The notes beneath the pieces are model-generated. The model did no database searches. It was not told the origin of the DNA and worked only from the letters and a program-made list of their open reading frames with translations. From positions 42,549-106,548 of the forward strand of contig CAZCDS010000018.1 in the NCBI GenBank assembly GCA_964497585.1: a stretch of DNA of 64,000 nt. Direction: 5' to 3'. Position numbers and translations under genes: made by a program. Of the stretch, positions 35,749 through 45,230 are shown piece by piece; position 1 is the first letter of the stretch; each line of letters begins with the position of its first letter. This DNA comes from CAZCDS01 sp964497585. Lineage in GTDB: Bacteria > Desulfobacterota > Desulfomonilia > Desulfomonilales > Desulfomonilaceae.

Positions 35749-37125
35749 ATGGATCAGCAGGAAATGGTAACCTTCTGGAAGACCATCGTAGAGACCATGA
35801 TGGATGGATTGATGGTCGTTGACGCGGATGGCATGATCGTTGCCGTGAACCAGGCGACCGAACAGCTCACGGGGTACTCCCGGGAGGAACTGATCGGAAG
35901 TCATTGCACGATTCTTAATTGCGATCTCTGTTCAAGTCGATATACGGACCGTCAAGCCTTCACCTGTGACCTGTTCGTGACAAAACAGATCGAGAGGCGC
36001 AAGTGCAACCTCGTGAGAAAGGACGGGACCATCCAGCCTATCATTAAGAACGCTTCAGTCCTCATTGGAAAGGACGGTAAGGTCAACGGCGGCGTCGAGA
36101 CACTCATGGACCTCAGTGAGATCGTCTCCAGAGACCGGCAGATCGAACGACTGAGTTCCATTCTCAAAGGCAGAGATCGATTCCACGGGATTATCGGCAA
36201 GTCACGGGTAATGCGGGCCATATTTGATTTGATCACCGATGCGGCTGACTCTGATGCGCCGATCATCATCTATGGGGAGAGCGGCACTGGGAAAGAACTC
36301 GTCGCGGCTGCAGTACACAAGCTGGGCAAACGGAAAGAGGGCCCCTTTGTCAAGGTGAACTGTGCCGCGCTCAGCGAGTCTCTCTTGGAAAGCGAGCTTT
36401 TCGGGCATGTGAAGGGCGCGTTTACCGGCGCTGACAGGACGAGGAAAGGACGCTTCGAACTGGCCCATAAAGGAGACATCTTTCTGGACGAGATCGGCGA
36501 TATTACTCCTTCCATGCAGGCGAAGATTTTGAGAGTGCTTCAAGAAAAAGAATTCGAGCGAGTGGGAGACAGTACCCCTGTCAACGTGGATGTCCGGATT
36601 ATCTCTGCGACCCATCGCGATCTGGAAGCCATGATTCACCGCAACAACTTTAGAGACGACCTCTTTTATCGTCTCAACGTGATACCTATCCGGCTGCCTC
36701 CGCTGCGGGAGAGGCTGGAAGATCTCCCTCTGCTCGTCGAGCATTTCCTGGAAGAGAATCGGCTCAAATCGGGAAAGAATATCGGGGGCATCGCAAACGA
36801 AGCTATGGAGTGCCTCCTTGCCTACCGCTGGCCGGGGAATATTCGAGAGCTTGTCAATGCCCTTGAGTACGTTTTCGTCGTGTGTCGGGGTGACTGCGTG
36901 GATGTGGCCCACCTCCCGGAGACCGTTGTAGCGTCACGGCAGCTCCGTCGCTCGAAGATTTCTCCCAAAGGAAAGCGGCATCAGGGAGAGACAGAACGTG
37001 TCCTCGAAGCAATGAGGAAAGCGAAGGGCAAGAAAACCGACGCGGCACGATTGCTCGGAATTACTCGGCAAGCATTATGGAAGAAGATGAAGAAACTGGG
37101 CATAAGAACAGACTTCAGAGCGTGA
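35749..37125 (+). CDS. PAS-domain sigma-54 activator with a Cys-rich sensor
   Basis: The start is ATG 35749 (458 residues), as the frame further upstream overlaps the divergent promoter. Residues about 8-125 form a PAS domain (VETMMDGLMVVDADGMIVAVNQATEQLTGYS) with an inserted Cys set, HCTILNCDLC ... FTCDLF ... RKCNL, able to bind a metal, cluster or heme. The AAA+ domain has GESGTGKE, GAFTGA and GDIFLDEIGD. The C terminus is a Fis-type HTH (KGKKTDAARLLGITRQALWKKMKK). There is no receiver domain, so the PAS Cys site is the likely input. Control of the divergent tusA-hdr operon is strongly suggested. Confidence 0.92.
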   Translation: MDQQEMVTFWKTIVETMMDGLMVVDADGMIVAVNQATEQLTGYSREELIGSHCTILNCDLCSSRYTDRQAFTCDLFVTKQIERRKCNLVRKDGTIQPIIKNASVLIGKDGKVNGGVETLMDLSEIVSRDRQIERLSSILKGRDRFHGIIGKSRVMRAIFDLITDAADSDAPIIIYGESGTGKELVAAAVHKLGKRKEGPFVKVNCAALSESLLESELFGHVKGAFTGADRTRKGRFELAHKGDIFLDEIGDITPSMQAKILRVLQEKEFERVGDSTPVNVDVRIISATHRDLEAMIHRNNFRDDLFYRLNVIPIRLPPLRERLEDLPLLVEHFLEENRLKSGKNIGGIANEAMECLLAYRWPGNIRELVNALEYVFVVCRGDCVDVAHLPETVVASRQLRRSKISPKGKRHQGETERVLEAMRKAKGKKTDAARLLGITRQALWKKMKKLGIRTDFRA

Positions 37126-37891
37126 CGTAAAGCAGAGTTTTCCCCAAGCGTTGTTTTTGCGGTGATAAGATATTGATAACAGGAGACAACCTCATCACAT
37201 TGAGGTAATAACGAGTGAAGTGTCCATCTCACTTACCGGATCAACCACTGCGTAGCAAAGTGTCTGGCTATTGCGTCGGATTTCAGGGGAGGAGACTGTG
37301 AGATCCATACTCTCACGAAGTCGCCGCCAACGAAGCTCGATGACTCGTGGGCGTATTGGCTCGCAATTCCCCGTTCCGCGCATGACAGACGATGAGAGTC
37401 CTACTTGAAACGAGAAGAAGCCAAGGGGTCAGTGGAATGGCTCATCAATCACCTCACGATGGTGGGCGTCAGAGCATCCTACCTCGGGCAGAGGTGGCTG
37501 GCTGAAGTGGATGTGAGTGCAGCGTTTCTCCGAGGCACCACTACAGGGAGGGGTTGGGGTTAGGTGAAAAGGCTTTACAGTGCGGACGTTGACAGAGGCG
37601 AGAGCAGTAGAGTATGCTTAAAATTGTAATAAGGCGCCGATAATGGGGGGCAAATGGCCGAATTCCCATCTTCGAGTCGTTACTTGCGGCTAGTCGGTGG
37701 TAATTCGGAGTGGGGAGACCATCGATCGGGACAACACAAGCCTGCAGGTCGTCGAAAGGGGGGATCGCGGAATAATTCCAGCTCATGAGTATTACGAACC
37801 GATCAACATGGTTTTCTCAGGTTGCCGGAAGGATTCAATGCCTGACTCGGAAGCGGGCAGGCCATTGGTGACAAGTCAAGGAGAGGTCGCC
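37126..37891. other. 766-bp region without a supported gene
   Basis: Short frames on both strands have no ribosome sites or protein-like composition. I see no consensus sigma-54 promoter and no strong hairpin. The last 90 bases are the leader of the stress-protein gene. Confidence 0.45.
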
Positions 37892-38344
37892 ATGTACAAG
37901 AAGATACTGGTACCCCTGGACGGAACCAAGAATGACGAGGCGGTCTTGGAACACGTCCAGCGGCTCGCCCGGGTAACAGGAGGGACCCTGCTCTTGATTC
38001 AGCTTTTCCGGGTAATCAGGAGCGAGGATCCATTTATGGAGAGGATTCAGGTGGAACCGGGCTCTGCAGGACATCGAGCCAAAGAGAAGGCTGAAGTCTA
38101 TCTTCCCGAACTTGAGAAATCTATCCGTGAAAAGGGGATAGACGTATCGACTGAGTTTCTTATCGTGCACGAACCTGAGGCAGACGAGATCGTCAAGTAT
38201 GCCCAGGACCATGACTGTGATCTCATCGCTCTGGCAAACGTGGAAAGGACCGGATTAGGTAGCTGGTTCTTTTCAAGTATAGAGGAGAAAGTGAAAAAAA
38301 GATCTTCCTTGCCGGTCCTTATGGTGGCCGAGAGCACACGCTGA
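37892..38344 (+). CDS. universal stress protein (UspA family)
   Basis: The start is ATG 37892 with AAGGAG upstream; the longer upstream frame is not used. The 150 residues begin MYKKILVPLDGTKNDEAVLEHVQRLA, include HEPEADEIVKYAQDHDCDLIALANVERTGLGSW and end with KVKKRSSLPVLMV, a complete Usp fold. The ATP-binding GxxGxxxxS motif is altered (RTGLGSWFFSS). It is followed 12 bases later by the ferritin-like gene, so the pair is likely a stress operon. Confidence 0.9.
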   Translation: MYKKILVPLDGTKNDEAVLEHVQRLARVTGGTLLLIQLFRVIRSEDPFMERIQVEPGSAGHRAKEKAEVYLPELEKSIREKGIDVSTEFLIVHEPEADEIVKYAQDHDCDLIALANVERTGLGSWFFSSIEEKVKKRSSLPVLMVAESTR

Positions 38345-38356
38345 GGAGACAGGTCA

Positions 38357-38800
38357 ATGAATACTGAAACCATGGTCAAGGTCTTGAACGGTCTGCTGGA
38401 ATCGGAACTGGCCGCGGTGGAATACTATCGCATTCACGCGGAGGCCATTTCCGAGGAGGAGATCGCGGATGGCGTGAGGGCCATTTTACCGGCTGAACAG
38501 AGCCACGCGGTAAACCTCGCCAAGAGAATCCGAGAACTTGGCGGCGTTGCTATAGAACCTGGTGGAGCCGCCACGAGGCGTGGACAGGAAATGGCTGAGA
38601 AGAGCAAGCAACAGGGCACCCTGGGAATGCTGCGACTCCAACTTAAGGAGGAGCAGAAAGCCATTATAGACTACGCGCGAGAGGTCGCGGAAATAGAGGA
38701 CGATATGGCCACCCTCGAAATGCTTGAGGAACAGTTGCTCGACGAGATGAGGCACGCGAAATGGCTGAAGCGGAAAATCATTAACTTAGAAGGGAAATAG
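38357..38800 (+). CDS. ferritin-like diiron protein
   Basis: This 147-residue protein starts at ATG 38357 with GAGGAGAC upstream. It is a four-helix bundle with ESELAAVEYYRIHAEA, PAEQSHAVNLAKRIRELGG, EEQKAIIDYAREVAEIEDD and EEQLLDEMRHAKWLKR: ExxH and E ligand pairs of a ferritin/rubrerythrin-like diiron site. There is no rubredoxin domain. Iron handling or peroxide reduction is likely. It is probably co-transcribed with the upstream Usp gene. Confidence 0.85.
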   Translation: MNTETMVKVLNGLLESELAAVEYYRIHAEAISEEEIADGVRAILPAEQSHAVNLAKRIRELGGVAIEPGGAATRRGQEMAEKSKQQGTLGMLRLQLKEEQKAIIDYAREVAEIEDDMATLEMLEEQLLDEMRHAKWLKRKIINLEGK

Positions 38801-39321
38801 CCTTTGGCCCAAGAATCACTCTCGAAATCAGTTTTTCGCCGGTTCAGGGCAATTGTCCTGTGGCCGCGGCCCCGAACTCACGAGGCGACTTCCTAAATAA
38901 GGTTACGTGTGACCAGTTGCCAAAACCCTTCAGCGTCGTTTTTGCGAAAGCAGGAACCCGATTTTTCAGGGGTTTTTCGGTCCCGTGCTTCTAACCGGGA
39001 CGTATGATTATATTGTCGTATGATTGTTTTGTTCCAGTTTCTATCAAGAGGAGCCAGAGTCTGGTTGGTCCAGGCTCCGTCGAGGTTATGGTTCGGAGTA
39101 ATTTCCCTTGATAGCAATGCGCTGTCGAATCAACAGTATTCAGGCATGTCCCTTCCGCCGCGTGGGAAATGAAATTGCCGTTGTCCTCCTTTAGGCCTTG
39201 TGCTGCGCATAGGTAGAATCAAAAGGGGGTTCTTTCGGCCAATAGTGATTCCAGTAGGATACCACTTGCACCTTGCCCTGATGTGTGAAAGTGACCGGGG
39301 AATGCTTTTGAGAAGGTTCCC
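38801..39321. other. gene-free stretch before the degraded IS element
   Basis: No supported gene. The right part (from about 39170) reads into the leader of the transposase pseudogene. I could not identify the left terminal inverted repeat of the IS. Confidence 0.4.
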
Positions 39322-41057
39322 ATGGAGGTCATCGATAAAGACGTGGTCATATGCAATGTGGGGTTTCTTCCAGTCGTATCGGCCCATGCCCGCCGGAGCG
39401 GGCCCGTCAAGGAGATCGACCGAGTGCCTGCGAGATGGAGGTGAGTCCTGGCAGGTGGGTGCTTGCCATGATCCTCGATACCCTCTCGGGCACGAGTCCG
39501 CTGTCGCGCGTGGAGCAGTTCTTTCTTGACAAGGACGCGGCTCAGCTTCTGCGAGAGGAGATTTCTCGCGCAAAGCTCAACGACCAAACGATGGGGCGAG
39601 TGCTCGATAGGATCAGCAGCGGTGGGGCCGAGAGGGTCCTGGGCGCCGTCGTTGTCAGGGTCATGGGGAGCTTTGAGCTGGATCTATCCCACATTCACCA
39701 GAACCCTGCTAGCTAGGAGTTTTTTGGCGATTACCTCTACCAATGGGAAGGCCACGATTAGCCCTTCGTGATCACCCAGGGGTTCAGCCAGGACCGTCGA
39801 CCGGATCTCAAACAACTGGTGCACAGCTTGTTGTTCATCCGTCATGGTATCCCGATCTATTCCAAGCTGAGCGACGGCAATCAGTCTGACAAGATCGTCA
39901 ACCGCATCCTCATCCCGAAAATGACTGGGCGGATGAAGGCCCTGGGACGAGAGGATTTAATCTACGTGGGCGATTCGGCCCTGATCAAAAGGGTGGCCCT
40001 CATCAATGATTGGGACAATGGCTTTTTGTTTGTCTCCCGGCTTCTCATGACCTACAGGGAGTTTCGGGCAACCATAAACCGGGCAGTGCAAGCCAACCAA
40101 TGGGAAGAGATCGAGGTGATTTCCGAGCAGCCACAGACCTGGAATCGCAAACCTCCTTCGTACCTGGCCTTCGAGAGGGTGGTCACGCTCTCCGGGATCA
40201 ATTACCGGCGCTCGTGGTTCATTTCCATGCGCATGATCGGCGACGGCGCAAGAAGGTAGACCGGGAGATTCCCAGTGAGCAGGCGGAACTGACCAGAGTT
40301 GTCAGCAGACTGGAAAGGATCGATTACGCGTGCCTTCCCGCCGCGCAGGCCGCAGACGACCGGATCAACTCGCCGCGTGCCACCGACTGACCGTGCAGAT
40401 ACACCTCGGCCACAATGCGGGAAAGGTCGGCCCAGGGCTGACGGTACCCGCAGACTCAAGGCCATGAGATAGGGGTTGCAAATCTCGGCCCGGCTCGAGG
40501 AAGGGGCTGTCGATCGACTCCGGTGCGAAGCAGGCTGCCTTGTGCTCATCACAAATACGCCGGCAGAAGGAACAGGTACTATCTCGGCACGAGAGCTCCT
40601 GTTCATCTCCAAAGACCAGCATAGCGTGGGACGCAACTTCGGATACCTCAAAGCCCCTGTTTTTGTCAACGCGCTCTTTCTCAACTCTCCACGGCATATC
40701 GAAGCCCTCGTGTTGGTCCCCATCCTTGCCCTGATGACCTGGCCCCTCATGGAACGCACCATGCGGCTGAATCTCGCAGCCAGAAAATCCACGATCTGCG
40801 TATGGGAAATGCGCCAAAACTGCCGTCCAACCTCATTGATGATGCCAACCAAATTCCTCGGCGTATTCCTCCTCGTCTCCACGGGCTGGCCACGCACGGC
40901 AAAGCCCTCCGCCGAAATACAACTCCACTCCCTTCAGGTATGGAAGTCACGCCTGAGGCCTTTCTCAAGCCTTATCGAAGAAGCACTCCCCAAATCAACG
41001 CGAATAAAAATACCAAAAAAACCGTCTCAACCTATGCGGAATGTGAGTCGAGGCCGC
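39322..41057 (+). pseudogene. decayed IS1634-family transposase
   Basis: Translating successive frames gives a recognisable IS1634-type transposase. Its parts are an N-terminal DUF4277-like piece (MEVIDKDVVICNVGFLPVVS from ATG 39322), then CEMEVSPGRWVLAMILDTLSG to DLSHIH, then GFSQDRRPDLKQLVHSLLFI, then a C-terminal part LITNTPAEGTG ... QHSVGRNFGYLKAPVFVNALF ... LMERTMR. Frameshifts occur near 39440, 40258 and 40400, and in-frame stops at 39714 and 39762, so it cannot be active. It lies immediately left of the integrase remnant and the left att repeat. Confidence 0.85.
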
Positions 41058-41083
41058 GACCAAAATACGCCAGCCAAGGGGAC

Positions 41084-41145
41084 CCAAAATGGCCCCACTC
41101 CTCGTCTTGAAGCGCAAAGCCGCTGGAGTGGCTATGAATAACTAG
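41084..41145 (+). pseudogene. tail of a second tyrosine integrase gene
   Basis: The frame ending at TAG 41145 reads LLVLKRKAAGVAMNN, matching the last residues LVILKRKATGLAVAN of the integrase that ends at 62691. The following 14 bases are also similar before the identical 54-bp repeat begins. It is the 3' remnant of an integrase at the same position relative to the tRNA sequence, thus of an older element to the left; the rest is lost under the IS1634 copy. Confidence 0.75.
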
Positions 41146-41158
41146 CTGGTATCCTTGC

Positions 41159-41212
41159 TATTTCATGGAGCCGGGGATGGGAGTCGAACCCACGACCTGA
41201 TGATTACGAATC
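41159..41212. repeat. left attachment repeat (attL), 54 bp
   Basis: It is identical over 54 bases to 62705-62758. It contains the 3' part of tRNA-Thr (anticodon loop to CCA end) but lacks the 5' half, so it is not a functional tRNA. It marks the left end of the integrated element. Confidence 0.92.
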
Positions 41213-41631
41213 CCCGGTGAGGATATAACAAACAACAATATCAACCACTTAGCCGAGCGCTCCCGTTGCAAAATGCACCACGAAGCATAACGAAGCATAA
41301 CCGAGTCCCGCAAAAGTCCCGCAAGAATCTCCTTGAGGAAATCGCTGTATCTTCTCTCAGGAGTCTGAACCGGCCGTGAATGAATAGCGGAATTCTTCTC
41401 CCTGGTCGTTGCCACCCCTCAGACCGCATCAACCCCTCTCCTCCGCCCCACCGTCCACGCAAACCCGACGTGAGAGCGCATCACGCACGCGAAACCCCCG
41501 CCGCGGCGCTGTAGATGGTAAGTCAGGGACCGTTCCCCGCGTACATGAAAAGGCCCACCGCTGAACGCTCTTCAAACCGATCCCTTATCACAGTTCGCGT
41601 TACGCTAAAAGGAAGGAAAGAGCGAGGCACA
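41213..41631. other. left arm of the element, gene-free
   Basis: It contains two direct repeats ACGAAGCATA (41280-41299) and two copies of a (A)AGTCCCGCA motif (41303-41323). I see no gene. The repeats resemble integrase arm sites also present at the right end. Confidence 0.5.
41303..41323. repeat. two AGTCCCGCA repeats, candidate integrase arm sites (left)
   Basis: GAGTCCCGCA and AAAGTCCCGCA occur in tandem with an 11-base period. Near-identical AAAGTCCCACA repeats, also with an 11-base period, lie at 62622-62643 near the other end. Confidence 0.45.
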
Positions 41632-42006
41632 GTGGGCCTCATCAGGATATCTCTGTCTGGGCGCGGCAGTCAAGCCGTTTCCGCAGTCAGAGTCACGGGC
41701 CCTGAACAGATGATGTCCACCAGAGAGATCGCGGATATCACCAAGAAGCAACACGACAACGTACTGAGGGACACCAGGGAAATGCTCAAAAAACTGGACG
41801 CCTCAGATTTGATGACTACCCTAAATCATTTGAGTTTCAAGGTTGTGCACAACGAACGAGGGCAGACTGCCGAAATCCTCCTCAACCGGGAGCTATGCTA
41901 CACCCTCGTGACCGGATACCGTGTGGATCTTCGAAGGAAGGTAATCCGCCGAGAGGCGCTTTCCTGGCCCCTCTTTCTCAAAGTGTCAAGAAAGTTGACA
42001 GTCTGA
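41632..42006 (+). CDS. Rha-family phage regulatory protein, C-terminally altered
   Basis: The start is GTG 41632 with GAGG four bases upstream (124 residues). MMSTREIADITKKQHDNVLRDTREMLKKL and RGQTAEILLNRELCYTLVTGYRVDLRRKVI are the Rha (pRha) domain, a phage antirepressor-type regulator. After RRKVI the sequence departs from the family, which usually continues DRWQELE, so a frameshift near 41945 is likely. It is the leftmost gene of the element and may be non-functional. Confidence 0.6.
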   Translation: MGLIRISLSGRGSQAVSAVRVTGPEQMMSTREIADITKKQHDNVLRDTREMLKKLDASDLMTTLNHLSFKVVHNERGQTAEILLNRELCYTLVTGYRVDLRRKVIRREALSWPLFLKVSRKLTV

Positions 42007-42030
42007 AGGCGCAAGTTGCAACATCGGCCT

Positions 42031-42345
42031 TTGCGAGTGGATTGGGCTGTCTCCCACGAATTTCCTACGGAAGAGCACGCCATAGAGTACGCGATCCACT
42101 GTCAGAGAGACCGGCGTAACCTCACGGACGCGGAGATCTTGAGCTGCATCATCGCGCTGGATAAGAGGAAGAAAACCGGTCCAAAACCTAGCGATAATTC
42201 TGCCACAGATGTGGCAAAACCAAGCAGATCATCCCAGGAGACTGCGGAAAAGCTGGGCATTGACCGGGGTAAAATCGAGCGCGCCCGCACGGTCCAGGAT
42301 CACGGGGATGAGGAGACGAAGCCAAAGCTTTACTTGAAAGATCCA
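42031..42345 (+). pseudogene. ParB-like fragment
   Basis: The frame reads VDWAVSHEFPTEEHAIEYAIHCQRDRRNLTDAEILSCIIALDKRK, then SSQETAEKLGIDRGKIERARTVQDHGDEETK. This is the middle of ParB/phage DNA-binding proteins, with an HTH in ETAEKLGIDRGKIERA. The N-terminal ParB box is absent and the downstream residues are not family-like, so this is an internal remnant. It may once have been joined to the Rha gene region. Confidence 0.5.
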
Positions 42346-42401
42346 AATTTGGATGGTGCTGAAATTACTTGGCTTCACGCGCGTGAAGAGACGAGAGGCA
42401 T

Positions 42402-43250
42402 TCACCGCGTCCCTGGACAGTCGCAATTCCGGGACATCCACTCGTACGCGACCGCCCGGTTGTTGACGTGCTTGAACCGCCACCCGAGACAGAGTGACCG
42501 GCCCGTCTGACCGCGTCGGAGAAGAACCGGTTGACGGCATTCCTTGCACGTCGTCTTCCCGCCCCTCGCATCCGCCTGGTGCGCAACTTCCCGGTAGCAG
42601 ATGATCCAATCCCCGGCCTGAAGACCAAGCTGTGTTTCATGCGTCGCCTTGTACGCCATGGCCTTTTCAAAGAGTTCCCGGATCATGGCCCGCTTCTCGG
42701 CCTTCTTTGCCCTGAGATATCGCCGGTTGGTGGCTATCACATCCTCCACGGTCCTTTTCAGGTCTGCATTCGCCGGGTCCAAGGCCAGGGCCTTCTTCAG
42801 GTACTGCTCACCGGTGAACCGGTGTCCTTGGAGAACTTCCAACTTCCCGAGACCGACCAGGGCGGGGACATGATCGGGCTTGATACGAAGGATTTTGAGG
42901 AAACTCCGCTTGGCCGAAGAGACCTGGTCAAGTTGCAACTGTAATTCCGCGAGGAACCAAAGGCCCTCCGTGCTCCGGGGATAGGTGGCCGTAAAGAACT
43001 CCAGGGCTCGCCGGGCCCGTGGTAGATGCTTTTTCGCAAGGTAGGCTTTTCCGAGGCCGAGAAGGGCTCCCCTATGGTCTATCTTCCGATCAAGGACCTG
43101 GTTGTACAACCGGATCGCTTCGTCAGGTTTTCTAGTCTCGAGAAAATGGGTCGCTCGCCGGCAGAGATCATCCGGGCTCCCCTGAGAGATGACGGCCGCG
43201 GGTATGCAGAGCGCACAGAGGACGGCGAGAACAACGACGTTCCTGAACAT
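42402..43250 (-). CDS. secreted TPR-repeat protein, possible cargo
   Basis: This 282-residue protein starts at ATG 43250 with GAGGGGG upstream. A signal peptide (MFRNVVVLAVLCALCIPAAVISQ) is followed by three to four TPR units (for example PDEAIRLYNQVLDRKIDHRGALLGLGKAYL and YLKKALALDPANADLK). A Cys-containing C-terminal part (GDWIICYREVAHQ, TTCKECRQPVLLRR, NCDCPGTR) looks like a small zinc-ribbon. It is on the opposite strand to the element's other genes and may be cargo. TPR proteins bind other proteins; the partner is unknown. Confidence 0.75.
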   Translation of the reverse strand: MFRNVVVLAVLCALCIPAAVISQGSPDDLCRRATHFLETRKPDEAIRLYNQVLDRKIDHRGALLGLGKAYLAKKHLPRARRALEFFTATYPRSTEGLWFLAELQLQLDQVSSAKRSFLKILRIKPDHVPALVGLGKLEVLQGHRFTGEQYLKKALALDPANADLKRTVEDVIATNRRYLRAKKAEKRAMIRELFEKAMAYKATHETQLGLQAGDWIICYREVAHQADARGGKTTCKECRQPVLLRRGQTGRSLCLGWRFKHVNNRAVAYEWMSRNCDCPGTR

Positions 43251-43657
43251 GGCTTCCCCCTCGATAGGATTCCAACTCCGTACGCACTTCCCCGCCGCCG
43301 CGGGAGATCAATCCCCCGGCGGAACCAAGTCACGATTTATTCGTACGGGATATCCGATGAGACAGTACGGATCCCCGGAATGTTCCCTGGTAGTGAGGAA
43401 ATTCCCAGGTGTTCCCGAGCATATAGCTTTAAGGTATTGTACTAAACGCGCGAAAGTACTCTAGTTTCCCGAAACCCTTGACAGTTCTTATTCCAAGGTG
43501 GCATTATTGGGGGGAACCTTCCTGCATTCAGTGAACCGCCGAAATTCTCACCTTGCATCTCCACACCGCCCGGCTTCGTCGGGCCCACACGCGGCGAACC
43601 CCCCAGGAGGGTCGGCTCCCGAGGGGTTCTCGCCCACACCTGACAGGAGGTGCAAGC
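43251..43657. other. 407-bp leader region of the duplicated-domain gene
   Basis: A promoter-like TTGACA (43478-43483) and CATTAT (43502-43507) with an 18-base spacer lie here. The transcript would then carry a GC-rich leader with small hairpins (GCCCGGC-TTC-GTCGGGC near 43568). No gene is supported. Confidence 0.45.
43478..43507 (+). promoter_or_regulatory. sigma-70-type promoter
   Basis: TTGACA, an 18-base spacer and CATTAT lie about 150 bases before the ATG of the duplicated-domain protein. Confidence 0.45.
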
Positions 43658-44473
43658 ATGGCCGGAGAGTATCCGTTTCCGTTTTCAGAAGCAACCCTCA
43701 GACGTTTCGCACGAGAAGAGGAAGGAGCGCGTATTTGGGAAACACTCGGGGAGGACTGGACCCCCGAAAGCGATGAACCCTTGCATATCCATTGCCTGCG
43801 GGCATGGCTGTCCTGTGTCCGAGAAGGCATCCTTGACAGCATCCGAGGCTGGGCAAGCAAAATCCCGATCGGGACAAAACACCACGACGACATGAAAAGG
43901 TTCGATGACGCAATGCGCAAGTGTCTCGGCATGCTTCACGAGATCATCGATCTAGCACGTTTCACCATTCCTTCTGATCCCGTGGTTCGCAGATTGGTTG
44001 ACGAAGCGCCCGACGATTTGGCGCCGGCTCCACTCACGGTGCACGTATGTGTCCAGGGAGAAGGGGAACCCGGTAAGGAATATCCTTTCCCGGTGCCCGA
44101 GGAGACCTTTAAGACATTGACGGCCGCTCAGCACAGTGCACTTCCAATCGGAGACAGGTGGTGTCCTGGTTGGTCTCCAGACTCCGAAATTCCTCTCTTC
44201 TTTGTGAACCTGGGCATATGGAAGAGGGGGTTGAGGAATCTGGTGCATGAGAGCGCTGACCACAGAATAGCAACGCTCCCTCCCGGATCGGATCACCACA
44301 TAGATATTGTGTACCTCACGGAGATCATCGACAAATACCTTGACCTTCACGAGCACATGGCATTCGAGGGCTTTGCGACGCTCAAACATGATCCGGTTGT
44401 CTGCGAAATGTTCAGCAACGCCGACCAGGGAGCCGCCCACATGCCGAACGAGAGAGAGGAGGCCGGCACATAA
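43658..44473 (+). CDS. protein with a tandemly duplicated unknown domain
   Basis: The start is ATG 43658 after AGGAGGTG (271 residues). The two halves are alignable. EYPFPFSEATLRRF (4-17) pairs with EYPFPVPEETFKTL; WTPESDEPLHIHCLRAWLS with WSPDSEIPLFFVNLGIWKR; IPIGTKHHDDM with LPPGSDHHIDI; and FTIPSDPVVRRLV with ATLKHDPVVCEMF. Each half contains a conserved HHxD motif and a long helix. I do not recognise the domain. Being near the left end of the element and before the HTH gene, it may be an accessory or host-interaction function. Confidence 0.7.
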   Translation: MAGEYPFPFSEATLRRFAREEEGARIWETLGEDWTPESDEPLHIHCLRAWLSCVREGILDSIRGWASKIPIGTKHHDDMKRFDDAMRKCLGMLHEIIDLARFTIPSDPVVRRLVDEAPDDLAPAPLTVHVCVQGEGEPGKEYPFPVPEETFKTLTAAQHSALPIGDRWCPGWSPDSEIPLFFVNLGIWKRGLRNLVHESADHRIATLPPGSDHHIDIVYLTEIIDKYLDLHEHMAFEGFATLKHDPVVCEMFSNADQGAAHMPNEREEAGT

Positions 44474-44566
44474 ACCCCGAAGTTGCGCAGCCAGTTGAGA
44501 AGTGCTACTGACCGGCCAGCGGAAGGCAACAGCTCCGCCACAACCGAAAGATAACTGGAGGTGTCC

Positions 44567-44863
44567 ATGACTGACCAATTTTTCACCGTCCGCGAGCTGG
44601 CCGAGTACCTCCGGGTCTGCGAAAACACCGTACGGTCCCGTCTCGCTCGTGGGGAAATCGAACACTACCGGATCGGGAATCAGATACGGATTCCTCAAAG
44701 ATCGGTCGATCAGTATCTCGAAAGCATCAAAAGAGGTAATGAGCCAACCCGCGAGAAATCCCCAAGACGATGGAGTTACCAGACTCGGAATAGAAACCTC
44801 CCCTTTGGGGAACTGAACGAGGAAGCGATGACCCGCGACTGCCGGAAACGTGCAAAACCATGA
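44567..44863 (+). CDS. excisionase/MerR-type HTH DNA-binding protein
   Basis: The start is ATG 44567 with GGAGG upstream (98 residues). FFTVRELAEYLRVCENTVRSRLARGEIEHYRIGNQIRIPQRSVDQYL is a complete excisionase-type winged HTH domain. The basic tail is unstructured. Such proteins act as recombination directionality factors or transcription regulators. This one lies far from the integrase, so a regulatory role for the block starting at 45266 is as likely. Confidence 0.82.
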   Translation: MTDQFFTVRELAEYLRVCENTVRSRLARGEIEHYRIGNQIRIPQRSVDQYLESIKRGNEPTREKSPRRWSYQTRNRNLPFGELNEEAMTRDCRKRAKP

Positions 44864-44979
44864 CCTCCTGTCTGGCTCTTCCCCGCGCCTGCCGGGCGTG
44901 GCCCCGAAAGGAAAAACAGGTCTGGCATACGACCGGCTCAAGACAGGAAGTTGATCCGGTTGACCGGTACGGATCCCCT

Positions 44980-45001
44980 GGGGCTCTCAATTGAGGGCCC
45001 C
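44980..45001 (+). terminator. hairpin terminator after the HTH gene
   Basis: GGGGCTCTCAA and TTGAGGGCCCC form a near-perfect dyad, followed by TTCTTCC. It lies 117 bases after the HTH gene stop. Confidence 0.5.
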
Positions 45002-45152
45002 TTCTTCCTCCGGGGAGTCATGCCCCTGGCCATCAAATTGATGACCGACCCCTTTCGTCAGTGATTCTGCCGCCACGATTCCGGCATCCCGCCAGAAAAG
45101 CCCAATGATATCATCATGACCTACTGACTCAGATCAGTAGGTTAGTCCTGTA

Positions 45153-45180
45153 GGGAGCTCTCGATGAGGGAGCCCTTTTT
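45153..45180 (+). terminator. Rho-independent terminator
   Basis: A GGGAGCTCTC / GAGGGAGCCC stem (8 of 10 pairs) is followed directly by TTTTT. Confidence 0.55.
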
Positions 45181-45202
45181 GTTCTCCCCGAGAAAAGAAG
45201 GC

Positions 45203-45230
45203 TTGACATCCTCCCCCAGTGTGGTATTAC
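45203..45230 (+). promoter_or_regulatory. promoter of the phage-like block
   Basis: A perfect TTGACA (45203-45208) and TATTAC (45225-45230) with 16 bases between lie 36 bases before the ATG of the RHH-like gene. The operator dyad overlaps the -10 element. Confidence 0.6.

Noticed and set aside
39768..40259. Stand-alone 163-aa gene
   Set aside because: It is an internal piece of the IS1634-type transposase, with stops and frameshifts on both sides.
41164..41212. Second functional tRNA-Thr
   Set aside because: Only the 3' half is present; the 5' acceptor and D arm are missing.
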